Below, in pieces: positions 14,006 through 26,052 of a stretch of DNA of 64,000 bases (its first letter is position 1; each line of letters starts with the position of its first letter). The position numbers and the translations under genes are program-made. The notes below the pieces were generated by a model. It worked only from the letters and a program-made list of their open reading frames with translations. It did no database searches and was not told the origin of the DNA. The DNA comes from Monomorium pharaonis (taxonomy: Eukaryota > Arthropoda > Insecta > Hymenoptera > Formicidae): the NCBI RefSeq assembly GCF_013373865.1, contig NC_050469.1, forward strand, positions 9,419,582 to 9,483,581. Reading direction: 5' to 3'.

Positions 14006-14804
14006 AAACTGCATACATATACGTGTATATCGCGAAAATAGAGGCGTAAAGAATGGTAGCGAATTCAGATAAATGAGAAAGGGAGAGATAATTCAAGAGG
14101 GTGACGAGGATAGAGGACAGGGGCAGGGGCAGGAGGAAAAGAAGAGCGAGCATTGTTGCCCGCGGTCCGTAATTAGGCTGAATGGCGCTTTTCACAGGAC
14201 AGCCCTTTTTGAAACGAACGCGGTCCGACGCCACGACGAAATATCACCGGGCGATAATTAACGCGTTATCGCGTCCAAAACGGCCGGCTGTGTGGCATAG
14301 CAGGAGAATTTAACCGCGCGATTAACGAATTCGCCGAGAGTTGTATCGCGCGCGCCGACATCGCTCTTTGTATGGAGTGGTGAGCTGAAAAATAATATCC
14401 TCGCTTATCCTACTATGTGCGTATTTTTATAAAATAACACTGCCAAGTGAAATATTTTAAAAGTCCGTTGTTTGTGACATTTGTTCGTAAAAATATTAAT
14501 TACAATATTAATACATATGTATGTATTTACTTTATTGATTTTTTAAATTATAATCTATGACGTAAAAGGTCAATTATAATTCTTAATTAATTTCTCTATT
14601 TATAATTTTACATTAATACTTGCGGTCAGCACGATTAATTCTATTTTCCGTTTTTTATTTTTATGTGCATTGAGTTTATTAATGTTAATTAATTTTTTCT
14701 ATTTAATTTTTTTGTAGAATTTTGTTCAAATTGCAGCTCATAAATATGATTTTGTTATGTTTTGGATTTTATAATAAATAATTAATTTAATTTTATATTT
14801 TTTG

Positions 14805-14970
14805 AATTCTAAAAATTTATAATATATTTAGAAAGTTGTAGTAGTTTTATTGTACTCTGTATATGATAGATAAATAAAAAATAAAAAATAAAATATTTTT
14901 CAGAGAATGTAATTTTATTTCGTTGAAACAGTATATGTTATAAAAATTATATTACACTATCTTTCTTAAT
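14805..14970 (+). repeat. Diverged dispersed repeat, copy 2
   Basis: Second copy, about 960 bp downstream of the first and in the same orientation. It is interrupted by a short AAATAAAAAATAAAAAATAA slippage tract. The best conserved parts are GTACTCTGTAT and the ATTTTATTTCGTTGAAACAG block. Confidence 0.5.
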
Positions 14971-15606
14971 ACAGAACTAAAGGTCTGTTTGTGTCATTTA
15001 ATAGCAATACTATTATTGTGATTAACATAAAGCACAGAAAAGTGAAAAGCAAAACAATCAAAAACAACGTTGTTGAAAATTCAAAGTGAAGTTTTTTAAA
15101 TTACCAAGGGAAAAGGAGGGGAGACTTTTCTAAACGTTCGTCTACGCTTCGTTACAGTCTAGACTATAGGGCTGCAAACTGCAAAGGGACAGTGAATTGC
15201 TAACTAGAGTTAATTGAGCGAGGCTGTTGGTGCAAGTGACTCTGAAAATGCGTCCGTACTTGTCGTAGTGTGCACGACAGCCAGTCGTTCTGTTATATGT
15301 ATGCCGTTACGCCGCGTTAAAATATCCGCGCCGCTCGCAATTCGGTACGAGGCGTTTATCGGTCGAATAATATTCGCGAGTCACGTCGACAAAATGTTTA
15401 ACGGTTCGCGCGACGGCGATTAATGAGATATTTTAACTGGACGAAATAGATTACGTACGCCGACCGCTATTCGAAACAATCAAACTGCCCGTTTGGACCA
15501 CCGCCAATCGTTCGACCGTATAAACGTGCGAATTTATTATAAATCCGCGACGGGTGCGTGTGTTCCCAATGACCTATCGATCGCGAGAGCAAAAATCAAC
15601 GGAGTT

Positions 15607-15618
15607 TGATTGATTAAT
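15607..15618 (+). promoter_or_regulatory. Exd/Pbx-Hox-like binding motif
   Basis: TGATTGATTAAT matches the general form of PBC-Hox composite sites and overlaps a TTAAT homeodomain core. It sits at the 3' edge of a CpG-rich island. One short motif is weak evidence; this is a pointer, not a demonstrated site. Confidence 0.25.
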
Positions 15619-16300
15619 TTCCTGTCATCGTTTGAGTCCTTTTTTATGCGCGAACATTGTTGCTCGTGCGAATGCAGAAACCTGAAATTAAATAATACAT
15701 GTGGCTGCCGTTTGTTGCAATGACAGCAATAGGAGCGGCAGCATTATGCGGCAAATAATAACGCGACATTATGATGAGGACCTGCAACCTGAAATATTTA
15801 TTTTACTTATATTTTACTTAAGAGAAGGCGGCATAATAATAATACACAATGCGGCATAAAATGCATAAAAAAACTTGAATAATAAAATGTTAATAATGCT
15901 TAAGTCTTAATAGTTTATGATTTCTGGGATCTTAAATTACGTATGTCAAGTAAAACTGCTTAAAAAGCAATTAACAACTTAAAAAGCATGTAACAATGCC
16001 AGAAGTTTAAAATATCACAATTTACGAATGTATTCAGAAATTTCATTGCAGGAAGCGTTGTATACACAATTCGAACCACAAGATTTCTTAGACGATTACA
16101 GATCGATACCCGCGTTTTTGCATGCTATTTTTTAATAGCGATTACTTTTGCCCCTAGAAAATGCACTCCAATGCGAAGATTTTAGATTATCCTGTCGTTC
16201 GCGAAGTAAGCGAATCCGCGCAAAAAGCAATTTGAGTGTATATGCCGGACAATTGTACAGTAGTAGTCGGAAGCAAAACGGCCGCTATAAATTCCGAGGT

Positions 16301-16308
16301 GAGAGAGG

Positions 16309-16362
<54 letters not shown>

Positions 16363-16363
16363 A
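16301..16363. repeat. (GA)n microsatellite with CA interruptions
   Basis: GA-rich tract of about 60 bp with two GACAGA interruptions. The minus-strand Ser/Leu-rich frames here are artefacts of the repeat. Confidence 0.95.
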
Positions 16364-17640
16364 AGCACACATGCTTTGCATAATATAAGCTTCGCTGCTC
16401 TCGAAGTGAGACCCGTCGCTTCGCGTTTCCTCTCGTTCTTTGGTGCGATTCTCCCTCGTTTATTTGTTACTACCTCCTTTCCTTTTACTTTCGTCCTTCT
16501 CCGCCATCATGCCACTTGCGTGTACAAGATCCCTCCATAAGAAACGGAACAAAGCTCGCTGCTTTTACTGCAATATAAACAAATTCTTTCTTTCTTTTAC
16601 TCTTGTTTGTTCGCATCGTTTGTTTTGTGTGAGGGGAAAAGAGGATTAATTAGACGAAATGCAGAATTAATTTCAAATGAAAGTTGTTATAAAGAAAAAA
16701 AAAAGACTTTAAATTTGATCAATAAATACAGGAAATTTTGATATGTTTAAAATTTAGATTGACTAAATTTATATTAATTAAATTGTACATTGTAATATAA
16801 TAATTAATACTTGCTACATGTACATTCATAAACATACAAAAATTAAAAGGCACATAATAAAATAAATTGTTTAAATACATTGTACCAATGACAAATTAAT
16901 AACTATTTGATCAAATTAAATTAACACAGAGTTTTAATAACGTAATTTGTAATTTTTAAAATTTTTTTCTAAAATTATTTAAATTTATTTAAAAACAATT
17001 TCTCACATGAATGTAAAAGATTAATTTGACGCTACAAGTTAATTCAACGCTTAAAATTTACAAAACAAATTTGATGGAATTAAAAGATTTGAAAAGCTTT
17101 TGTTTTGATATTAATATTAACACGTCCAGTAGAAAATTGTCATTAACGTAGAGCGGCAACGCATCCTCGCGACGATCAACAACGTTATTTATCGCGACGG
17201 TAAGTTTTCAATTGCGGGCTTGCGAGAAGTTATGGCGCAAAACCCAATCCTTTTTCCAGAGACGCGTTTGCGTCGCCGGAAGAAGCTCTCGCGGCCAATA
17301 AATCATCGTTAATGATTCGACCTCTGGCACAATCTCAGATCTCTCATCCCCGTTGTAAGTATTAATGTCAGCCGCGATATTGCTCTATCAACGTGTACTG
17401 TAATTTATAGCGAGCCTTGCTTGCGTCCCGGGAACTAATAAGCCCGCCCGATGCTATTCTCCAGGCCGACCTATTCCTCTTTCGATTGCTCTTCAGCTTC
17501 CGCACAATGGCGTGTCGAAATTTCTCCTGAAACCGCTATTCTTTCGAGAATCGCCAACATTGTCGGAGCGAACCGCTATGGATTCCCGATATCCACTTGC
17601 TACGAACGAGAAGAGATATAGGACAAGACAGGAAGGTCCT

Positions 17641-20138
17641 TGAGACATTTTTCAATATATTTATTGAAGTATAATTTTCTTTTTGCATTATTTGTTTTCG
17701 TATTTGTGTCAAGAATCATGAATAATATTGCCTGCTACTTTGTGTTACTCATTTCCGCGTATGTACATACATGAATCCGCGTCTTTTTAAATTCTTTCAC
17801 TAATGACTTTTTTTGGATACTTTTTCTGATTTTTGGTTCCTATTTCCTAGTAAGTATTTAATGCACGGATCTTTTCATAAATTCGCATAAAATTGAGCGG
17901 TAAGAGAACAAGTGGGCTCGAGAAAAAGGAAACGAAAGGGATGAAAAGGATAGAAGAAGTGAGAAAGGCTACGGGAAAATTCTAATCCTTCGAAGAATGG
18001 TGACGCGAAGCTTGCGGTGAGGATGTTAAGGAAAAGCAGAAAGATGGAATCTGTCGATGAGGACCGGTACCTTAGCTATCTTTCAAGATTTTCACGACGA
18101 TAATCGTCTTGCCCGAGATCCTCGAGGCGAAAGGCAACGTCGAAGAAAACGAGTGGGTAAGAAAAGGATGACGGTAACGAGGGTGGCCGAAGGAGTAGCG
18201 GAAGAATCGGAGGGGATGCACGACGAACTTATTCCTTTGGCGGAGTGGGAAATCGACCTTGGTAATCCAGCGTTCCCGAGGGCCGACTGTTCCACGTTTC
18301 TTACGGAGCAATCTGCTTGATGATTTCTTCTTCGGGGTACGCGCAGCCACTTGGCTCCGCATCGCTCTGAAAGTCGGAGGGCTTCTTTTCGGATCGTAGC
18401 GGCTCGAAGGGCACGACGATAGATAAACCGGGATAAATAGGAGTTGCTTTTAAGAGTTGTTCTTAAAAGTTTGGAAAGTCCGCTGTTCTTATTTATCGCA
18501 AGTACTCTATCAGGATTATACACTGCACCTTCACTTATCTAATGGAATCGGATCCGAGCTACTTGCAATTGTAACGATAGTATTATTTTCAATTTGTATG
18601 TGAGAGAAAAATACTTTTAATTAAGGTTAATTTAATATATTCAAATGAGTTTTTATACTTTATAAAATTAAAAGCATTGCTATTTATTCTTGAGACATTA
18701 ATATTTTAAGCTTTAACGATTTAAATTCTTGAGGTATAAATAGGAGACAAAAAATACTAGTCTTTATTTATTTTATTTAATATTATATTAAATAGAGCAA
18801 CTTTCGGTAAAAATTAAGGCTGATTTTCTAAATTTAATATAAAATTTGTAATTAAAAAAAAGTGTGTTATTATGTGCTATAAATGTGTTATTTTAACTAC
18901 GAATAAAGGACATTATTCTCCATAATCATTAGATGAATTTGAATTTATTCACAATAGACAATTTGGGAGATTTTCTGGCTAATCGCGTTTTTCTTACGTA
19001 CGTATAACAAGTAGACGGTATGAATAACTAGAAGAAATATCTTTTTGTGACTGGCTATTTGCTTACAGAGCTTAGGGAAGTAATCGTTGATTCGACGACG
19101 TTATATAAAGCAGAAAAGAAAGGAAACGGAGAAAGGATTTTGATGGAGGAAGGAAAGAGGGTTGGAAAGAGAGTAAGCCGCACGCGAAGGTGGCGATTTG
19201 CGTGCGGATCACGTTTTTGTGCAACGCGTCTCTGGCATTGTGATTTCACCGTAATGAGAGAGCACGCGCGTGCGAACGATTCCATCTTCTTCCCGGTGTT
19301 GTGACACATCTCTTTTTCTCTTCTTGCTCAGACTCTGTTTTCTTTTATTTTTATATCATGTCTCAATATTTTTATATTATATTATTTTTATGTTTTTCCT
19401 GACGTATTAATTTGTATAGTCTAAAACATAAAGTTGTTTTCTAACAATTCTATTTCTTACGAGTAATTTTTTTTCTCTCTTATATTTATTAGCTCACATA
19501 TTCGTTTACTTACTCTCTTTTGTATTTGTTTCTTTCTCGGTAGCTTCCTTCCTCTTTGATTCCTCTTTATAGTTTTCTTTGTTTCAGTGAAACTCTTTAT
19601 GCAAATCTCAATGGCTACGACTGCCGAAAACAAATTATAGTTAGTCATAACCGTCGTTTATTATTGTACGTGGGTGCTGCCTATATTTTTCTTTTTTTTC
19701 CCATATGCTGTTCTCGTCTCTTCTTTCTATTCTCTTTCTTCTTGCGCTTCTCTGGAATAGATCGGGAAAGATGACGTGGCTCTTTTAGCCGCGAACCTGT
19801 TGATTTCCATGAAAAATACAGGGCGATAGCGACTTCAGTTAACGTGAATCGGCCATGAAACAGTATCATGGCGATGATTAACGAGCAAATGATTATCCGA
19901 GTAATTTTGATATTGATATTTTCGTGCAAGTCCGGAAATGATGAATGTTCCAAATGTAAAAATTTGTTCTTCAGCTTTTGAAGAGTGAAACGGGAATTTT
20001 GTGCCTCGAGTGAATTACATAAAAGCATCGTACTTAGAAGATAAATAAAACTGTGAAACAGTGGAACAGTATTTTCAACGATAAAAATTTAGTAATTTAG
20101 AGATTGCGCTTAGAACTGAGGGAAAATGTAGAATTACA

Positions 20139-20139
<1 letters not shown>
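17641..20139. other. Non-coding stretch: islands at 17.88-18.56 and 19.06-19.31 kb
   Basis: 17,900-18,520 is purine-rich and CpG-rich; frames at 18,057-18,320 (+), 18,072-18,362 (-) and 18,092-18,523 (-) overlap and none is recognisable. 18,447-18,469 is a perfect 9-bp hairpin. 18,560-19,000 and 19,800-20,140 are AT-rich. 19,310-19,560 is T/C-rich. Confidence 0.55.
18447..18469. repeat. Perfect hairpin, 9-bp stem, 5-nt loop
   Basis: CTTTTAAGA (18,447-18,455) and TCTTAAAAG (18,461-18,469) flank GTTGT. No U-tract or known RNA context is attached to it. Confidence 0.8.

Positions 20140-20180
<41 letters not shown>
20140..20180. repeat. (TG)n microsatellite, 41 bp
   Basis: Uninterrupted TG run of about 20 units between AT-rich flanks. 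Confidence 0.97.
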
Positions 20181-20183
<3 letters not shown>

Positions 20184-22019
20184 TCACATATTCAATATAT
20201 TACGCGATAGATTGTATGCCACTCGCATGAAAGATTGAAAAAAAGGAGGAAGATGACGGACAGGATCGTAAAGGAATGATATAAATGAGAATCGTTTGTC
20301 TTGTTCATGATCCTTTTCTGATACAGTCGAATCCCTATTGAACGTCTCTTTTTTCTCTACTCTTACCACTTTCACCTTATCCTCTTCGTCTTCTTCCTCG
20401 TCCTCTTCTGAATCTTTTACGTGCTCTCTCGCTCTGCTATAATTTTCCACACCGAGATATCCACTCTCGATCACGGAGCGTGTCGGCGTTTAGTTTTACT
20501 TTTATTTGAAATTGAAACGAAATTGAGACCTCGATACGCTCTCAATCCGATCTCGGACACACTTCTCTCGTCTCATCTTCGTTTCTCATCCGTTCTGTCA
20601 TGCGGTATAAAATCCTTCTTGCTCTGATTCACCATCTGAATCACGAGCTTTTATCAAAGGGAACGAAATGAAGTCAAATACACTCTACCGGATTCCTATC
20701 TCTGATAAATATTTCGACAAAATTTTGAGTTAGTTCTAATATATTATATAAGGATATATTTTGTTAATATAACGGATATTGTATCATTTCAATGAATTTA
20801 AATATGTAGACATAGAAAAAGATCTTGTACGTCAATTGTTTCTTATCAGAAATAAACTTAGAAATAATTTTTGTATATATAGATATAGCATTAAAATTAA
20901 AATTTGCTTTAATTGTACTTGTTTCTATTTTAATATTTTATCTACGAGAAAAATGAAGAAAAAAGTAAGAAACTAATAACATTAATAACAGAAAGCGAAA
21001 TAATTTTAATATATATAATTTTAGTAATAAAAATGATACAAGCTATTTATTAGTATCGCGCGCACGTATATCTTTCTAATATATTTTCTTTACATCTTTG
21101 TTGTTGCGTCAAGTAAACTTGATTTATATAAGCCATGACAAGAATTATTAAAGATGATTAAAGATCTTTTTCAATTTAATACAAGACACGCGATCGATTG
21201 CGGCGATAGTTGGCGGAACTTATATTTAAATATCTGTAGCAATAAATTTTCAAATCTCTAGAGAATAGGTTCGAAGTAAGAGAGTATTGGTTGCTGGAAT
21301 GCCCAGGATAAAATCTTGTGATATACCGATGCGGGAATTCGTTGCATCGGGGAATTTCTCGCGATAACTGCACGTGGTGCTAAGCTGTGCTTGCCGGATT
21401 CTACCGCTTCGCGGCGACAAATTAGACCAGCGCGCAGCGTTAGTTTCTCTCCTTTCTTCCGTAACCGGCATTTCTTAATGGATTCTTTGACGCTCGAACT
21501 GCTTCGCGAACTGCACTCCACGATGTGAAAGAATGTCATTTGAGATATGCGATAGTGTACGCTTCTGATAACGGTGAAGACGTCAGATTATTCGCGAAGT
21601 TGATCGTTTGTTCAAGAATGTCGCGATTATCTAGAGTTTCATGTGCATGAAAGATTTGTGATGGAAATTTTAGCTTATCAATAAATTTTGTCTTAGGCTT
21701 ATGGAATAGTTTCATTATATTAATTTGGAAGATACTCTAATGAATTTACGTACAAACACATGACTAGGAAAATGTAAATGGATGACAATTCTATTCTTAA
21801 GTACAAAATTATATAAATGAATCAAATATTATATTATTCGATATTAATTAAAATGCTATATTTTTGCGCTGGTATATAATAGTTTTAGTTTTTAAATATT
21901 TTATATTAGATTAAATAAATCTTTTCATGGATTATTTTGGTAGAATTTTAGTTTAAAAGATACTTTTAGTATGTTTTAAAGAAACCTTTCTAAATTTACA
22001 ATTAATCAAATATGTAACT
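20181..22019. other. Non-coding stretch: islands at 20.22-20.64 and 21.18-21.64 kb
   Basis: On the minus strand the island at 20.2-20.5 kb is GA-rich and reads as a short acidic frame (20,184-20,474) with Glu/Asp runs, followed by a GTAAGA donor-like word. I regard it as probable low-complexity DNA. 20,650-21,170 and 21,650-22,019 are AT-rich with no recognisable content. Confidence 0.5.
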
Positions 22020-22110
22020 ATAATTTTATTAAGATATATTTCATTGTTCTAAAATAAAATGTAATATAATTTTATTAGGATATATTCCACTGTTTCGAAA
22101 TGAATGAATT
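22020..22110 (-). repeat. 46-bp tandem duplication inside a third copy of the dispersed repeat
   Basis: ATAATTTTATTAAGATATAT... (22,020-22,065) is followed by a similar unit (22,066-22,101) with period 46. Read in reverse complement, the block carries the same GAAACAGT..ATAT..TAAAATTATATTAC order seen near 13,965 and 14,930. This suggests an inverted third family member that later duplicated internally. Confidence 0.5.
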
Positions 22111-25100
22111 GTTATGTAAGGAATAATTTATTAATTTTCACAAATTGTGACATTAACAGCAAATATTTTTGTAACGACTAAATTCTGCTTTAGCAAAGTT
22201 TAATTATCAATTATAAAATACTAATTTTATGAAAGAAGCCTTATATTCCTTCGTCTTCATTTCCGCGCAAACAGATCAACAATTGTTGCGTTATCGAACG
22301 CACATTTGCGCGCGAACAACTGCTCGACGGCGCAGTCATCTTTAACAAGCGTCTCTCTCTCTCTCTCTTCTTGGTTCTTCTGTCAATTCTCCTGTACTCC
22401 ATCTCGTCTAATCCCCGATGCTGGTACCGAGAAACTCGCTGGAGTGCTTCTAATCAGCGGCAAGACCCGTCAAGTTCCTTCGCGTCGAGTTACAGTTGGA
22501 GGGCGAGGGTCGAAGGGGTTGTTCTCTCCATCCATTCCTCTTCCTCTCTCTGCTTCTTCGTTTTGCACCCTTCCATCTCTCTCGAGTTACTTCCTTGTAG
22601 GAGATTCCACAACTTCGATCTCTGATTCTGGTTTTACTTGCGGAAGCCTTCTAACACTTCGTATAAGCTTATTCTCGTCGTTCTCTTTCTATATCCTTAC
22701 TTTTCGTCGGAATTTATCTATTATCAAGAGATATTCCGTAATTATCACCTTCTTTCTTTTATAGATTTTATAGATAATTTTTATAGATTAGTTATTTTTC
22801 TTAAATAGAAATATCGAGATAAGTTTTCAATTTTACGATTTTATTTTTACGATTAAAAGTTTAAATTGAAATGAAAAGTGTATTGTAGATGAAGCTTTTT
22901 TGGACTTGTAAATGTCAAAAGTTAAAATCTGATTAAAAGGGAAACAAAAATTTCTAAATGTATCGGTTGTAAATATATCAAGAATTTGACTAAGTAAGCT
23001 AAGCGGTAATTCTAGGATTATCTTGCATGTATGTGAGTACAATAACGAGTCATGTTGATGATCTACGCGAAACAGGATGGAGTAGGGTTAATTTCATAAG
23101 GACTCGTAACTAATGTAATATTAGTTAGCCCGTGTTATCCGCCGTGGGCTCTAACTCCTACTTGTTCCGAGATCATCCTTCGTTGCTTTCGGCTTCCCTT
23201 CCTCCTTGGCGCCGGATTACGGAACGTTACAGAGGATACGTCTGCGTGACCCCTGGACTTGAAACTTTTCGAAGTTTACCGGGTCTCTAGCGAATTTCTC
23301 GCGGAGGATTATTTGCGATCGGCGCAGTGTACTTCGTTGATTCTCCAGATTGAATGCAAAATTGTTTTTATATTAAAGAGATGTTAAATTCTCAATTAAA
23401 ATAATTTTTAAAATTGTCTCTAAAAGAAATTCAACAAATGTGAGACGAAGAGAATTTTGTAAGCTATTTTTTTAAATTCAAAACAGTGTTGGTGTCTAAT
23501 AATATATATATATTTGTAAATTTTGTCAAATCTTCTTTTTTTTTAAGTATGAATAAGCGAAATTTTCGTATTTATATTTAAAACAGATTTTGTTATTATA
23601 AAAAGTAAACTTTACAATTGTTGGAGTCTTGTAATTTTTTTCTGTTATCCATATCGTTTAAGCAAGAATATTCTATTTGCCTACAAATAGGATTTCAATG
23701 AATATTTTAAAACATTGAAAATAATAAATTTGCCACTATTCTCAATAGCTTTTGAGTTTGACACGTATTTCCCTGCATATTCATAGCACTTAACTTATTT
23801 AAGTGGCTATTAAAACGATAAAAAATACGTACATGCTTTAACGTAAAATTGAACACTTTGCTTTTTATGGCGACGCTTCTTTATTAGCGAAGATAGTTGG
23901 ATAATCGCGTGTGTTGTCCATGTCCACAAAAGTACCGATTGCGATTGTCGATGGTTTAATTGATCGCTATTATTTTGTGCATGGCTTAATAAAATTTTTT
24001 CTGATAGAACTCAAGAAATCTAGATGTTTGGAATATAAATCTAGGAGTTACTGTTGTCTCAAAACAGTAATCTATGTACTTTGTTTCTAAAAAACTTGAA
24101 CTTGAAGAGAATATTCTTTTACGAACTTAGAATTGATTATTAATGATACCCAAGTTATAAGAATTGTAGAGACAATAGATAATGATTATTAAGTTTCTGT
24201 TTACCGTAAAATGTGTTTAAAAATAATTATTTCTTAGTCTATTTTATAAGTACTTTTTAATTCGCCAATTTTACAGGCACACAAAAAAAGAAAAGTGGTT
24301 GGTCCGGCGGACTAGACTAGTCAATCCTTATACCTATATATATATATATATAGGTATGTAACATTAAAACTTTGGTTATACGATTATAATTATAGGAATA
24401 ATTGCGTTCAATTTTTATTTAAGAATAATGAGAGATTAAAAAAAAAATATATGTATTTGCAAATAATACAAATTATTTGTATATATTCAACATTCTATAA
24501 TATATATATTGATTTACACTATATTCTATATATTTTTATCAATATACAATCTCAATTCTAATACTTGTAAACAAATTTATTTAGATTGCATTTTTCTTCT
24601 ACTTCTTTATAAGGGAAAGTTAGAGATAGTGTAAATATACTTTTATAAAAAGATGTGAAATGCTTCTTTTCATTGAAACAATTTTGATGATAACTGGAGC
24701 AACAGCGGAAGTCTATAATGAGAAAGGCGACATTCAACTTTAAAGCAAAGCTTCCTTGATCCTGAAAGCAGGTTTCATTCTAAGCACGCATCAACAACAA
24801 ACGGCAGTTTTGTAGTCTCTTTTCTCTCTTTCAGATTTGTTTTATGTATTTAAAAGGAAAATGCGGATTGTGCAACATTTCTCTGTTAAATACATGAATA
24901 TATTACTTATATACATATATATATCAAAATATTTATTTTAATAAAAATTATATATATTGTATGCAAGAGAAAAGGGAGAAAATTAATTAAATATTTTATG
25001 TATTGAGAGCTTAAAATGTCATATAATGCAATGAAAAATTTGTAATATATTTGTAATACATAACATATAAATTTATAATAAATTTATGATTAAAAATTAA

Positions 25101-25550
25101 TAAAGATATGTTTTTTAATGTTTAATATTTAAAATGTAAATTTTTGAAATGTAAATATAAAAACTGAATTTACAAGAATATTATTAGATGATGAAAGAAA
25201 ATTATTTGTTAATAAAAAGAAAATAAGCAGTTTTGAAAAACATTTTTTATTTAAGAAAAAATTTTTTTACTTACATTTTTGTACAAGCTTTAAAACGCTT
25301 TTACTTTTCTTATTTTATATAATTTGTCTTGTATATACATATTTATAAAACCACTTTTTTTATCTTAATTACATTTTGTTTACTATTTATTTTTTTATTT
25401 ATACGTCTTATTACATTTTTATTCTGTTATGCTTATTTAATTAAACGAAATAAATAAATTAGCCGCTAGCTATATGTCTAACAAAGAGAAATGTATGCAT
25501 AATTCAACTGAATTAAAATTAACATTTTAACGAAAAAAAGAGGAAACATT
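22111..25550. other. Non-coding stretch: islands at 22.24-22.68 and 23.04-23.35 kb, then about 2 kb AT-rich
   Basis: 22,300-22,620 is pyrimidine-rich with overlapping 152- and 84-codon frames lacking motifs. 23,040-23,350 is CpG-rich and also has a roughly 57-codon open + frame ending at a TAG near 23,290, with no motif. 23,350-25,550 is AT-rich. It contains a perfect 26-bp palindrome (24,331-24,356) beside a small GC patch (24,298-24,320) and otherwise only A/T-rich runs. Confidence 0.55.
24331..24356. repeat. 26-bp perfect palindrome around a (TA)n core
   Basis: TACC, an alternating TA core, then GGTA: the sequence equals its own reverse complement. The TACC/GGTA ends make it more than a plain TA microsatellite, but a slippage origin of the core is likely. 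Confidence 0.85.
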
Positions 25551-25970
25551 CGGACGTGTTAACGATATCGGTGCCAGAATTTCGCCCCGTGCGATATAAT
25601 TTCGTCGTCGTTACAATTTAATCAGGGATTGTTTTACGTTAATTGCCAGGACGTATTTGCTGCTGCGCGGATAATGCATCGATATTGTCGAGCTATATAA
25701 CAACGCGTAATGTCTATAATACACGTCACAGGATGACCCCTCGCTGCGACGGACATATCGGTATTCGTTAATGTAGTATTGATTTTGGTTGACGGATATG
25801 TGTAAAGGCCGTGCGGACGTGTTGAAGGGTAGTTTACGGTATACGGGCAATCGCGTAAAATAGCCATATTAATGACGCGCTTAATTTCCCGTATGCTAAT
25901 AACGTGTCTCTTCGATCCTGATGCAGTAGCCTCTAACGATGCGATTTCTCCTCGATTTCCCGAGGTGAGA
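25551..25970. other. CpG-containing island with many TAAT cores, possible regulatory DNA
   Basis: Mixed-composition island with several homeodomain-type TAAT/ATTA cores separated by CG-containing words (25,560-25,900). Frames at 25,611-25,867 (-) are short and lack motifs. Possible conserved enhancer; comparison with a related genome would decide. Confidence 0.3.
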
Positions 25971-25999
25971 ATATATATATGTATATATATATATATGTA

Positions 26000-26050
<51 letters not shown>
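25971..26050. repeat. (TA)n-rich microsatellite with TG interruptions
   Basis: About 80 bp of TA repeats with GTATAT and GTGTGT interruptions near 25,981-26,010. Confidence 0.95.

Positions 26051-26052
<2 letters not shown>

Larger units (their letters stand above)
12968..15100. other. Non-coding stretch: AT-rich with islands at 13.23-13.48 and 14.04-14.40 kb
   Basis: 13,219-13,236 is an 18-bp near palindrome (CTTTATTC, GT, GAATAAAG). The two CpG-rich islands carry only overlapping short frames. 13,560-14,000 and 14,440-15,060 are very AT-rich and hold two copies of the diverged repeat described separately. Confidence 0.55.
15100..17640. other. Non-coding stretch: islands at 15.1-15.6, 16.1-16.55 and 17.14-17.64 kb
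   Basis: 15,200-15,620 is dense in CG and ends with the homeodomain/PBC-like motif TGATTGATTAAT (15,607-15,618). 15,640-16,130 is of mixed composition with several GCGGCA words. 16,660-17,110 is AT-rich with nothing recognisable. 17,140-17,640 is CpG-rich and contains a splice-donor-like GTAAGT at 17,201 after a short open frame; no matching acceptor with a pyrimidine tract was found. Confidence 0.5.

Noticed and set aside
16182..16381. Two Ser/Leu-rich minus frames
   Set aside because: Artefacts of the (GA)n tract at 16,301-16,363.
17149..17206. Possible small exon before a GTAAGT donor at 17,201
   Set aside because: The donor word is good, but the upstream frame is only about 50 bp and no acceptor has a pyrimidine tract. 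A chance match is expected at this frequency.
20184..20474. Acidic minus-strand frame (Glu/Asp runs) with a GTAAGA word
   Set aside because: The acidic run comes from a GAA/GAC-rich low-complexity strand. The frame starts at GTG after an in-frame stop, and I could not support a splice structure.
23116..23292. 57-codon plus frame in the 23.1-kb island
   Set aside because: It reads smoothly, but so do most frames in CpG-rich islands here. No start, splice or motif support.
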